From assembly GCA_050012175.1 (NCBI GenBank), contig JBEKHR010000009.1, forward strand, positions 62,001-126,000: a stretch of DNA of 64,000 nt. The letters are read 5' to 3'. Made by a program: the position numbers and the translations under genes. How positions within the stretch are numbered: the stretch's first letter is position 1; every line of letters starts with the position of its first letter. The DNA is from CAVROP01 sp050012175 (GTDB lineage: Bacteria; Acidobacteriota; Terriglobia; UBA7540). Shown here piece by piece: positions 53,718 through 60,017 of this stretch. The notes under the pieces were generated by a model. The model saw only the letters and a program-made list of their open reading frames with translations, had not been told where the DNA came from and ran no database searches.

Positions 53718-53957
53718 CTAGGGCCAGAAGATTCTGAACAACAGAAACATCCCGGAAAGGAAACACCCTCCGGCAGCCAGGTGGCCGATCCAAAACCAAG
53801 GAGGAAGTGCTCTTCCGGTCAGCCGATCATCGAACATACCAAGAACTGAGCTGGCCGCCTCGTAAGCTTTGTACAGGCACGCTGGATCATCTGAGTCTTC
53901 ACCCCCAATCAGCTTGACGTGCATCTGATGGTTGTAACTCAGAACGTCGCGTCCCAT
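53718..53957 (-). CDS. small C-terminally anchored membrane protein
   Basis: 79 residues from ATG 53957. The frame extends further upstream, but that part overlaps antitoxin genes and is not protein-like. The product has a soluble acidic/polar N-terminus (HVKLIGGEDSDDPACLYKAY) and one C-terminal membrane helix (PPWFWIGHLAAGGCFLSGMF). It ends 54 nt before the AAA+ start on the same strand, so it probably opens the three-gene cassette. No ribosome binding site is obvious. Confidence 0.5.
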   Translation of the reverse strand: MGRDVLSYNHQMHVKLIGGEDSDDPACLYKAYEAASSVLGMFDDRLTGRALPPWFWIGHLAAGGCFLSGMFLLFRIFWP

Positions 53958-54293
53958 CCGGCCCGATGCTCGACGCTGGTTACTTCCCTGCCGTACTTGC
54001 CTTCGTAGGTTTTGCAAGTCTGATGGCACACGCTGGCCGGCGCAGGCCCCCGATCTTTGGGGCCTGCGCGTTCCCGAAGGGACTTTTGGGTTTGACGGCT
54101 CATCCCAGTCGCCTCTTAGAACGGCACACCGCCCGAAAGTATACCACCCAATGTGATGGGCGGGATGTAGTTCATCGGGGCGTTGCCATTCATGACTCCG
54201 CGTTGCCGCATTTAGCGGAAGTAGAGGTATAATGACATTCGAGTCTAAGGGGCTTTGGGACGAGACTACGGTGGAGCGAGCTGGAGTAATGAC
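53958..54293. other. divergent spacer with hairpin and promoter
   Basis: Contains a perfect 11-bp hairpin GCGCAGGCCCC/GGGGCCTGCGC (54040-54069) and a likely promoter (54203-54233) for the plus-strand antitoxin genes. No gene seen. Confidence 0.5.
54203..54233 (+). promoter_or_regulatory. possible promoter of antitoxin-like genes
   Basis: TTGCCG (54203-54208), 19-bp spacer, TATAAT (54228-54233), about 60 nt before the ATG at 54294. The -10 box is perfect; the spacer is long. Confidence 0.4.
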
Positions 54294-54551
54294 ATGAGTA
54301 TACAAATCGAGCTCAAGCCCGAGATCGAGGCCGAGTTGAAGGCTCGGGCACACAAAAGCGGACTTCCCCTGAGCCAATACGTGCAGCGCATTCTGGAGCA
54401 GCATGTGCCGGGGCAACCTGTGGAGTCTGCTATGACCCCCGAGGAGAGGGCAAAGGCCTTCCAGGATTGGTGCTTTCCCTACCGCCGCAATATGCCTCTT
54501 TCCGACGACGCAATCAGCCGGGAACCCTTCTATCGAATGGGTTACGAATAG
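54294..54551 (+). CDS. RHH-type antitoxin-like protein
   Basis: 85 residues. MSIQIELKPEIEAELKARAH with KSGLPLSQYVQRILEQHV is the CopG/Arc-like ribbon-helix-helix pattern; the rest (about 45-85) is a short tail. GGAG lies about 9 nt upstream. No toxin follows; the next gene is another antitoxin-like protein. Confidence 0.75.
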   Translation: MSIQIELKPEIEAELKARAHKSGLPLSQYVQRILEQHVPGQPVESAMTPEERAKAFQDWCFPYRRNMPLSDDAISREPFYRMGYE

Positions 54552-54562
54552 GGAGTGCAGCA

Positions 54563-54805
54563 ATGACGATCAAACTCAAACCCGAACAGGAACGGATCAT
54601 TCAAGCGGAGATCGAGAGCGGTAACTTCCACAGCGCCGATGAGGTGCTCGATCACGCCTTGGCCGCATTGAAAGAGAGAAAGCACAACCGCCAGGGCAGA
54701 ACGCGACGGAAGAATCTGGCGCAATTCCTGATTGACTCTCCACTGGGTGGCGCAGAGTTGAACCTGGAGAGACAAAAGGACTACGGCAGCCCCATTGAGT
54801 TATGA
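54563..54805 (+). CDS. ParD-like antitoxin protein
   Basis: 80 residues. IKLKPEQERIIQAEIESGNF followed by SADEVLDHALAALKER is a ParD-type DNA-binding domain; the tail KNLAQFLIDSPLGGAELN would contact a toxin. GGGAG lies 7-8 nt before ATG 54563, 11 nt after the previous stop. No ParE or PIN gene is adjacent, so it seems orphaned. Confidence 0.75.
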   Translation: MTIKLKPEQERIIQAEIESGNFHSADEVLDHALAALKERKHNRQGRTRRKNLAQFLIDSPLGGAELNLERQKDYGSPIEL

Positions 54806-54845
54806 TCTCCCATGCTCTCAAGTATGACCGTAAGAGGGAAAGGCA

Positions 54846-55088
54846 ATGACGACTAACCGAATCCAGATCAACCCGGCGGTGATGATGGGCAAACCGGTGA
54901 TTCAGGGGACGCGAATCACCGTCGAGTTGATCCTGCACAAGCTTGCCGAGGGAGCGACCGAAGGCGAGCTACTCGAAGATTATCCGCACCTAGCGCCCGA
55001 GGACATCCGGGCGGCGATCGCTTACGGTGCGGCGAGCGTGGCCCACGAGGAAGTGGTGCTGCTCTCGGACGCTCCGGTTGGGCACTAA
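54846..55088 (+). CDS. DUF433 antitoxin
   Basis: 80 residues with the DUF433 core: INPAVMMGKPVIQGTRITVELIL, EGELLEDYPHLAPEDIRAAIAY. These winged-helix-like proteins pair with DUF5615 toxins, as here: the toxin gene starts 9 nt after its stop. Confidence 0.9.
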   Translation: MTTNRIQINPAVMMGKPVIQGTRITVELILHKLAEGATEGELLEDYPHLAPEDIRAAIAYGAASVAHEEVVLLSDAPVGH

Positions 55089-55097
55089 TCCCGAAGC

Positions 55098-55457
55098 ATG
55101 AATTTCCTGGCCGACGAGAGCTGTGCGAGACCGGTAATTCAAGCTCTGCGCGAGGCAGGGCACGATGTCGTCGCGATTGCCGAAGTTGCCAAAGGCACAG
55201 TGGACGAACTGGTGATGGCGCGCGCGTTCGGCGAGCGGCGCATCCTCATTACGGAAGACCCCGATTTCGGCGAATTGGTGTACGCGCGAGGGTACTCCTC
55301 AGCAGGAGTCATCCTAGTGAGGTTCCCAAGTCGCGTGCGCCGGGCCAAGCCGCCGTCTGTCGTTGAAGCAGTGGCCAAGCTTGGCGCGCGGCTCTCGGAC
55401 GCTTTCACGGTAGTGGAACCGGGACGGGTGCGCCTCGCGAGCCGTCCACCAAGATAG
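55098..55457 (+). CDS. DUF5615 PIN-like toxin
   Basis: 119 residues: MNFLADESCARPVIQALREAGHDV, ARAFGERRILITEDPDFGELVY and GVILVRFPS are the conserved blocks, with acidic residues at DES and TEDPDFG. It is a predicted ribonuclease partner of the DUF433 protein just upstream. The gene ends about 110 bp before attR. Confidence 0.9.
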   Translation: MNFLADESCARPVIQALREAGHDVVAIAEVAKGTVDELVMARAFGERRILITEDPDFGELVYARGYSSAGVILVRFPSRVRRAKPPSVVEAVAKLGARLSDAFTVVEPGRVRLASRPPR

Positions 55458-55468
55458 CGAGCAAACGA

Positions 55469-55523
55469 GTACCAAACCGGTACCACTTCATTGTTTTTGC
55501 CGTGCTTTTTGGTACTTGTACGT
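55469..55523. promoter_or_regulatory. possible integrase arm-type sites, right
   Basis: GTACCAAACCGGTACCAC (55469-55486) and an inverted TTTTTGGTACTTGTACG (about 55507-55523) match the site beside the integrase at 48929. Confidence 0.4.
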
Positions 55524-55569
55524 AGCCAAGCGTGCCGCAAAATCAATGAGATACCCTAGCTGATGTTGC

Positions 55570-55616
55570 CTGTTAACCGAAGGGTTCCAGGTTCGAGTCC
55601 TGGCCGAGGAGCCAAC
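55570..55616 (+). repeat. attR: 47-bp copy of the tRNA-Asn 3' half
   Basis: Identical to 48843-48889 from CTGTTAACCG to GAGCCAAC. It lacks the acceptor 5' strand and D-arm, so it is not a tRNA gene. Confidence 0.9.
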
Positions 55617-55627
55617 TTTCTTCACAC

Positions 55628-55684
55628 TGGCTGTTAATTCGTCAGCCGACGAATTCCAGGTTCGAGTCCTGGCCGAGGAGCCAA
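55628..55684 (+). repeat. second, diverged tRNA-Asn 3' fragment
   Basis: GGCTGTTAA, then an altered segment with the TTCGTC/GACGAA hairpin, then a 31-bp exact match to the T-arm and acceptor end (55654-55684). Probably an older att remnant of another integration. Confidence 0.75.
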
Positions 55685-55794
55685 TCCTTACTCAGTCACA
55701 CCTGCTTTGCCGACCGTGGCGAAAATCTCAATTCAGAGGGATCGGAAAGCAGGATTTTCAGCGAAAAAATACTCTGACCGACGGCACGCGGTGG

Positions 55795-55977
55795 TCAAGG
55801 TGCGTGCTTCTTCCCGGGCACCTGATCCTGAACCACCGCGAAGGTCGCCAGAGAGGTCACGAACTTCTTTATGCCTACGCTGTGAAAGTACACCATGGTT
55901 TGATCGCGGTCGCTTTCGAGGACCGCGCCCCAACCGTACCTGAAATGGCGGACAGACTGGCCGGATTTTAGTTTCAT
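55795..55977 (-). CDS. small DUF3553-like (Tudor-like) protein
   Basis: 60 residues: MKLKSGQSVRHFRYGWGAVL, then VYFHSVGIKKFVTSLATFAVV. The G-x-x-V-x-H-x-x-(F/Y)-G-x-G-x-V start and the FxxxGxKKF end recall the small barrel at the UvrD C-terminus and DUF3553. AGGAG lies just upstream of ATG 55977. A longer frame here in another register lacks these features. Confidence 0.6.
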   Translation of the reverse strand: MKLKSGQSVRHFRYGWGAVLESDRDQTMVYFHSVGIKKFVTSLATFAVVQDQVPGKKHAP

Positions 55978-56141
55978 AGGCTCCTCTCTCCACCTGGCTA
56001 TCTAATCTCATCCCTGGTACTGCTGCCTGCCAGGGCGGCGTAAATCGGCCTAGGGCCCAGCGCTGCCTCGGGGGACTGGGCGTTCCGAAAGTCGTCGCGG
56101 CCGAGGCCGACCTAAACGCATCTGCGTGGCACTACAGTACC

Positions 56142-56459
56142 CTAATAATCGCGCCTGCGGTATGAGCCATCCCGGCCGCCACCACCGCGTGGTCGCGAGA
56201 AGTCCGTGCGCTGGGGGCGAGCTTCGTTGACGGTCAAAGGACGGCCCTCGAGGGCCTGTCCGTTCAAGCCGGTGATCGCCTTTTGAAGGTCCTGGCCTTC
56301 GGCGAGCTCGACAAATCCGAATCCTCGCGGGGCGCCTGACAGCTTGTCGCGAATCACCACTGCCGAAGCCACTTGATAGCCCGCATTGGTCACAAAATCG
56401 GTGAGACTACCGTCGGTGGCGCTGTGGGGAAGATTACCTACGAAAAGTTTTGTTGCCAT
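56142..56459 (-). CDS. RRM-type RNA-binding protein
   Basis: 105 residues: one RNA recognition motif with RNP2 LFVGNL and RNP1 GAPRGFGFVEL, then a short Gly/Arg-rich tail (RPRGGGGRDGSYRRRDY). These bacterial RRM proteins bind single-stranded RNA and are often cold-responsive. ATG 56459 is set by GGAGG with a 5-nt gap. Confidence 0.92.
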   Translation of the reverse strand: MATKLFVGNLPHSATDGSLTDFVTNAGYQVASAVVIRDKLSGAPRGFGFVELAEGQDLQKAITGLNGQALEGRPLTVNEARPQRTDFSRPRGGGGRDGSYRRRDY

Positions 56460-56587
56460 CTGTTCCTCCAAGTTGGGGCGGCCCTTGGGGTCCGCCCGGT
56501 TAACCTAACACTGATTCATTGAGATCTTTTCCTTAGGGGACTTGGTGCTTTCCGACTACAGCGTGCGTTCAACTGTTGTCAGCCACG

Positions 56588-57016
56588 CTACCACAAGTGT
56601 CTCGGCCCGGCGACCGACGACACGATGCTGTCCTCTTTCTTCTTTGCCTGCGGCTTACGCGGGTAGTGCCGTTCCAGGTATTCCCGGATGTCATGCTCCC
56701 CGATACTCAGACGGGCCTCAGTGGGAGATTCGAGCGTTTCCCCTCCTAGTTCCTTCGCCAACCGCGCAAAGCATATGCCTGGGCCATCCTGGAGTTTCAG
56801 GCAATCCGGGCGAAACGCTTCGAATTGAACGTTGACCGTGAAATCGCGTGCCTCATGGGGCGTGTCAATCACGTGAAAAGTATAGATTCGAGAACTGGCT
56901 GCGCTGTCGAAACCGACATATTGGATATACATTTCAAAATCCTCATATTGGCCCTGCGAGCGCTGGTCATACTTAACAACGCTGGCAGCGCCGATCCGCT
57001 CAACCGTCAACGGCAA
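56588..57016 (-). CDS. conserved-looking hypothetical protein
   Basis: 142 residues from TTG 57016. Alternating polar and hydrophobic residues (YEDFEMYIQYVGFDSAASSR, FTVNVQFEAFRPDCLK) suggest a beta-rich N-terminal domain and a helical C-terminus (ARLSIGEHDIREYLERHYP). No family recognised. The start codon is uncertain since no good ribosome binding site precedes it. Confidence 0.5.
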   Translation of the reverse strand: MPLTVERIGAASVVKYDQRSQGQYEDFEMYIQYVGFDSAASSRIYTFHVIDTPHEARDFTVNVQFEAFRPDCLKLQDGPGICFARLAKELGGETLESPTEARLSIGEHDIREYLERHYPRKPQAKKKEDSIVSSVAGPRHLW

Positions 57017-57290
57017 GATCCTGGCTCTTCTTCTCCGGGACCCAGCACTGGTCGTGTTTGATTTCTTGTTTCCAGGGCCTTTCGCGCTTCTCGAGTTTGC
57101 TTCTGCCGGAGAATCTTTTGCCGGCGTTCCCGACCAAACCTGGATTTGTCACCATTTCTTTCCGACATAATTCCCTCTCTTGTGAGCCCTCTGCTTTGGT
57201 TTCAGACGCATAACCCAATAATGTCGTTTCGTCTTCGCCGAACTGGAGAGCAGACCTGGCCGCTCCCACCGATCCAGGTGCCTCGTTGTT

Positions 57291-57611
57291 TCAGGCTGTT
57301 GCGCGAGCGACGATCATGTGGAAGGTCGAGTTGGCAACCTCATAAGTTTGAATATGAAGAGCCCCTTCAAGCACTTTTGCCAAAGCCTTCAGCACTTCCG
57401 GATAGGTTGCGCGGTTATATGCTTCCGCGTCCTCTTTCCGATCCCACAAACTAATTGCAACGGCTCCCCCTCCCTCGGAGGCTATCAAGGTGATTTCGCC
57501 TTGAAAACCTTTCTGTTTTCGAAGCACTGGAATGATTTCCTTCTCCATCGTCCGGCTAAACTCCCCAACGCCATTTGGCTTCAAATGCAGGGATATATGT
57601 CGAGCGAACAT
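57291..57611 (-). CDS. antibiotic biosynthesis monooxygenase (ABM)-like protein
   Basis: 106 residues with the dimeric alpha-beta barrel pattern MFARHISLHLKPNGVGEFSR, GFQGEITLIASEGGGAVAIS, LWDRKEDAEAYN. ABM-domain proteins range from small monooxygenases to heme-degrading or stress proteins; the substrate is unknown. Confidence 0.75.
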   Translation of the reverse strand: MFARHISLHLKPNGVGEFSRTMEKEIIPVLRKQKGFQGEITLIASEGGGAVAISLWDRKEDAEAYNRATYPEVLKALAKVLEGALHIQTYEVANSTFHMIVARATA

Positions 57612-57733
57612 GGCAACCTCCTCGGCTGTCTTCTAAGAGGTAAGGCCGCAGATAACCCGACTTAGTTCAGGAGACCTGGAGAGTGTCTAGGAGAGGCCCA
57701 TCTCATTAACCATACTGATTGAATTAACTTTAC

Positions 57734-57762
57734 TTGTCAAGCTCATTATGCGAGATTCTAAC
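57734..57762 (+). promoter_or_regulatory. possible promoter of the XRE regulator at 57812
   Basis: TTGTCA (57734-57739) and TCTAAC (57757-57762) with a 17-bp spacer in a locally A/T-rich stretch, about 50 nt before the ATG. Confidence 0.3.
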
Positions 57763-57811
57763 TTAAGAGGGTTAGGTGAACTACGTTTAGTTAATCTTGG
57801 GGAGGGATCCC

Positions 57812-58678
57812 ATGGACCTACCTTTAGTTATCAGGCAACGACTCGAACAACTAGGACATGAACAGAGAGACTTGGCGGTTGCTGCCCAGGTCACGGAGTC
57901 CTACATATCGCAGTTGCTTACCCGGAGGAAAGCGCCACCCGCACCTGAGCGGACAGATATCTATGGGAAGATTGAGGAATTCTTGAAGTTCCGAAGCGGG
58001 GAGCTTACAAAGCTGGCTGAGCAACAGCGCCACGAAGCGCTAAAACGAAAATTGGCAGACCCACCCGTGCCGTTGTTTAAAGAGGTTCGAGAGTTGGTGC
58101 TTAGAAAATGCAAACCGGACAAACAGAAACAAATTGCGGCGATTTTCGAGAAGCAGCCCTTCGGTGAACTCGAACTCCTGGTCACGCAGAAGCTTTTGGA
58201 TGTGGTCAAGAAAGTCGCCAGACGAGAACTGGAAAGTGAAAACTGGCTCCGCTTGGTGGCCAAGCTTAGCAACCGGAGCTACGAAGAGATGCGGGTGGGG
58301 ATTCTCGAGTTCCTGGATACAGACATCTTCAATGTGTCGATTGAGAACTGCGTCTCCTTTTTGGACCCGCTGATCGAATTCTGGGATATCGACCTCGCGA
58401 CTTTCGGTTTGGAAATCGTGTTAAACCGCAGAGTGGCCCCTGGGCACCCTAAGAGGTTTGAGTTCGTGGAAAAGGATTTCGAACCGTCCTTGGAGGAAGA
58501 GCCGGGGCTCACAGAATTTCTTCAGGATGCTTCCCTCAGCGGCGGCGCCACCGAGGATGAGATCGCTTTTCTGAAGAAGCTGCGATTCAAGGAAAGACGG
58601 CCTACCGCACTCTATTATTACCGGGAGTTGCAAAACCTGAGAGACCCTCTTCATTTCCGCACCGCGAAAGCCGCTTAG
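57812..58678 (+). CDS. XRE-family helix-turn-helix regulator with unknown C-terminal domain
   Basis: 288 residues; ATG 57812 follows GGGGAGGG. Residues about 5-60 are an XRE helix-turn-helix (LEQLGHEQRDLAVAAQVTESYISQLLTRRK). The remaining ~220 residues are helical and acidic (KLLDVVKKVARRELESENWLR, FLDPLIEFWDIDL) and match nothing I recognise. The gene is A/T-richer than its neighbours, which suggests acquisition by transfer. Possibly a stress or phage-type repressor. Confidence 0.7.
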   Translation: MDLPLVIRQRLEQLGHEQRDLAVAAQVTESYISQLLTRRKAPPAPERTDIYGKIEEFLKFRSGELTKLAEQQRHEALKRKLADPPVPLFKEVRELVLRKCKPDKQKQIAAIFEKQPFGELELLVTQKLLDVVKKVARRELESENWLRLVAKLSNRSYEEMRVGILEFLDTDIFNVSIENCVSFLDPLIEFWDIDLATFGLEIVLNRRVAPGHPKRFEFVEKDFEPSLEEEPGLTEFLQDASLSGGATEDEIAFLKKLRFKERRPTALYYYRELQNLRDPLHFRTAKAA

Positions 58679-58757
58679 GACGTATACACCACCCGCGTAG
58701 GGCGTACTAAAGCGCGGAAAAGCCGGCCCTCTTCATTGTGAGGACAGGAAAATAAAC

Positions 58758-58786
58758 CTGACCAACATGGTCAGATTGGCTATAAT
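58758..58786 (+). promoter_or_regulatory. promoter and operator of the Phd-like antitoxin
   Basis: CTGACC (58758-58763), 17-bp spacer, TATAAT (58781-58786), only 6 nt before ATG 58793: probably leaderless. CTGACC-aacat-GGTCAG (58758-58774) is a palindrome over the -35 box, a likely autoregulatory operator. Confidence 0.6.
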
Positions 58787-58792
58787 CGTCTT

Positions 58793-59101
58793 ATGAAAAC
58801 CGTGAATATCAGCAACCTGAAAGCGCAACTCAGCGCCCATAGCCAGCTCGTGCGTGAGGGCGAAGAGGTGCTTGTTTGCGACCGCAACAAGCCCGTGGCG
58901 CGAATCGTGCCGTGCCGTTTGGAAGGACATCCCGTGCAGGAGCAGCGGCTGATTGCCCGCGGCGTTCTCACGCCCCCCTTGAAGAAACGGCCTGCCAGGG
59001 TGTCATGGCCGGAACCGCCGGGGAATGTTTCCGATGAGGTCATGGAGCAGCTATGGCGGGAAGAACGCGAAAGCCGGCGTAGCGCAGACCTCCGCCTTTG
59101 A
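58793..59101 (+). CDS. Phd/YefM-family antitoxin, apparently orphan
   Basis: 102 residues. MKTVNISNLKAQLSAHSQLV with GEEVLVCDRNKPVARIVP is the Phd/YefM DNA-binding and dimer domain. Such antitoxins are normally followed at once by a PIN or Doc toxin gene. Here the last residues (RRSADLRL) and the stop are encoded by a REP element, and a RAYT gene follows instead of a toxin. The original C-terminus and toxin were probably lost. Confidence 0.85.
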   Translation: MKTVNISNLKAQLSAHSQLVREGEEVLVCDRNKPVARIVPCRLEGHPVQEQRLIARGVLTPPLKKRPARVSWPEPPGNVSDEVMEQLWREERESRRSADLRL

Positions 59102-59219
59102 GGTCTGCGGCCCTTCTTGCGGAAAAACCACAAATCTCAACGACAGGGGGCTGCCCTCGGATTCGGAAGCGTGCATCTGAGGAAGAACCGCAGACCCCAA
59201 AACCGGGGGTCTGCGCCAC
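59077..59219. repeat. REP pair upstream of the RAYT gene
   Basis: REP hairpin GCGCAGACCTCC...GGTCTGCGG (59077-59115) and inverted partner (59182-59219), separated by a spacer whose CCTCGGATTCGGAAGCGTG block recurs downstream of the RAYT gene. Confidence 0.85.
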
Positions 59220-59261
59220 ACTTGACTGGTGATCCTGCCGACAGTGCTGTATTCTAGCGGC

Positions 59262-59783
59262 ATGTCGCGCCTGCCTCGCCCTTTTCTTTCCGATCGGTTC
59301 TTTTTCATCACGGTGCGCCTACTCGAGCGGCGCCGCCAACTAGATGACGCAGACTTCGAGCGTCTGGCGCTCGCCATCCGCAGGACGCGAGTGGCTCATC
59401 CCTTCTTCCTGACAGCTTGGGTGTTTCTTCCCGATCACTGGCATGCGATCTGCGCCCCGCAATATCCGCTAACCATTTCCGAGGTGATGAAATCCATCAA
59501 GAATAGCTCGACGACACTCATTAACAGTAGGCGCGCGGCGTCAGGGGAGTTGTGGCAGGGTCGGTTTTTTGATCGTGCGCTGCGAACCGTGAAGGAATAC
59601 AACGAAAAGGTAGAGTACATTCACCTGAATCCAGTGAAGGCAGGGCTGGCCGCTCGCGCTCAGAACTGGCGATGGTCCAGCGTGAACGAGTATTCCGGGA
59701 TGACTGCGGCGGAACAAATGCGCCGCTGCGGGTTAATTATCGACCGGGTAAGTCTTCCCTTGGATTCGAAAGCGCGAATCTGA
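59262..59783 (+). CDS. REP-associated tyrosine transposase (RAYT)
   Basis: 173 residues from ATG 59262. A Y1/HUH transposase: HUH motif in LPDHWHAICAP (H59, H61) and a catalytic Tyr (probably Y119) in VEYIHLNPVKAGL, with RFFFITVRLLERR and WRWSSVNEY typical of the IS200/TnpA_REP branch. RAYTs nick REP hairpins and spread them. The gene is flanked by REP pairs (59077-59219 and 59787-59930), and its 3' end overlaps repeat-like sequence. Catalytic residues appear intact. Confidence 0.93.
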   Translation: MSRLPRPFLSDRFFFITVRLLERRRQLDDADFERLALAIRRTRVAHPFFLTAWVFLPDHWHAICAPQYPLTISEVMKSIKNSSTTLINSRRAASGELWQGRFFDRALRTVKEYNEKVEYIHLNPVKAGLAARAQNWRWSSVNEYSGMTAAEQMRRCGLIIDRVSLPLDSKARI

Positions 59784-59786
59784 GGG

Positions 59787-59930
59787 GGTAGCGCGGACCC
59801 CCGTCTTTGGGGTCCGCGGTTCTTCAGTAGGAAAAACCCCAAATCCCAAAAACAGGGGTCTCCCCTCGGATTCGGAAGCGTCAATCTAAGGAAGAACCGC
59901 AGACCGCAAAGACGGCGGTCTGCGCTACGC
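59787..59930. repeat. REP pair downstream of the RAYT gene
   Basis: REP GCGCGGACCCCCG...GGGGTCCGCGG (59787-59825) and inverted partner (59891-59930), with spacer blocks shared with the upstream pair. The downstream copy can serve as the terminator of the RAYT gene. Confidence 0.85.
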
Positions 59931-60017
59931 ACTCCCACCACCTTCAAAATCCTGTCCTTTCGGCGGTTTTCTGGCGTATTTTATAAACGCATCACTTCAC
60001 TTTTTTAAGGGAGCGAG

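Larger units (their letters stand above)
48843..55616. mobile_element. integrative genomic element in tRNA-Asn
   Basis: About 6.7 kb bounded by 47-bp direct repeats derived from the tRNA-Asn gene. It holds an integrase and excisionase next to the tRNA end, a three-gene membrane/AAA+/nuclease cassette, antitoxin-like genes and a DUF433/DUF5615 pair. Much of the DNA between 50.5 and 54 kb looks A/T-richer than its surroundings. No replication or conjugation genes are visible, only a short RHH-like remnant, so it probably needs a helper for transfer. Confidence 0.88.

Noticed and set aside
53718..54563. 281-residue reading of the small membrane protein
   Set aside because: The upstream two thirds run antisense to an RHH antitoxin and a GC hairpin and are not protein-like; only the last 79 residues look real.
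55570..55684. additional tRNA-Asn genes
   Set aside because: Neither fragment has the 5' acceptor strand or D-arm; they are att-site copies.
55733..56011. 92-residue minus-strand frame
   Set aside because: Arg-rich out-of-register reading of the DUF3553-like gene, which has the better ribosome binding site and motif.
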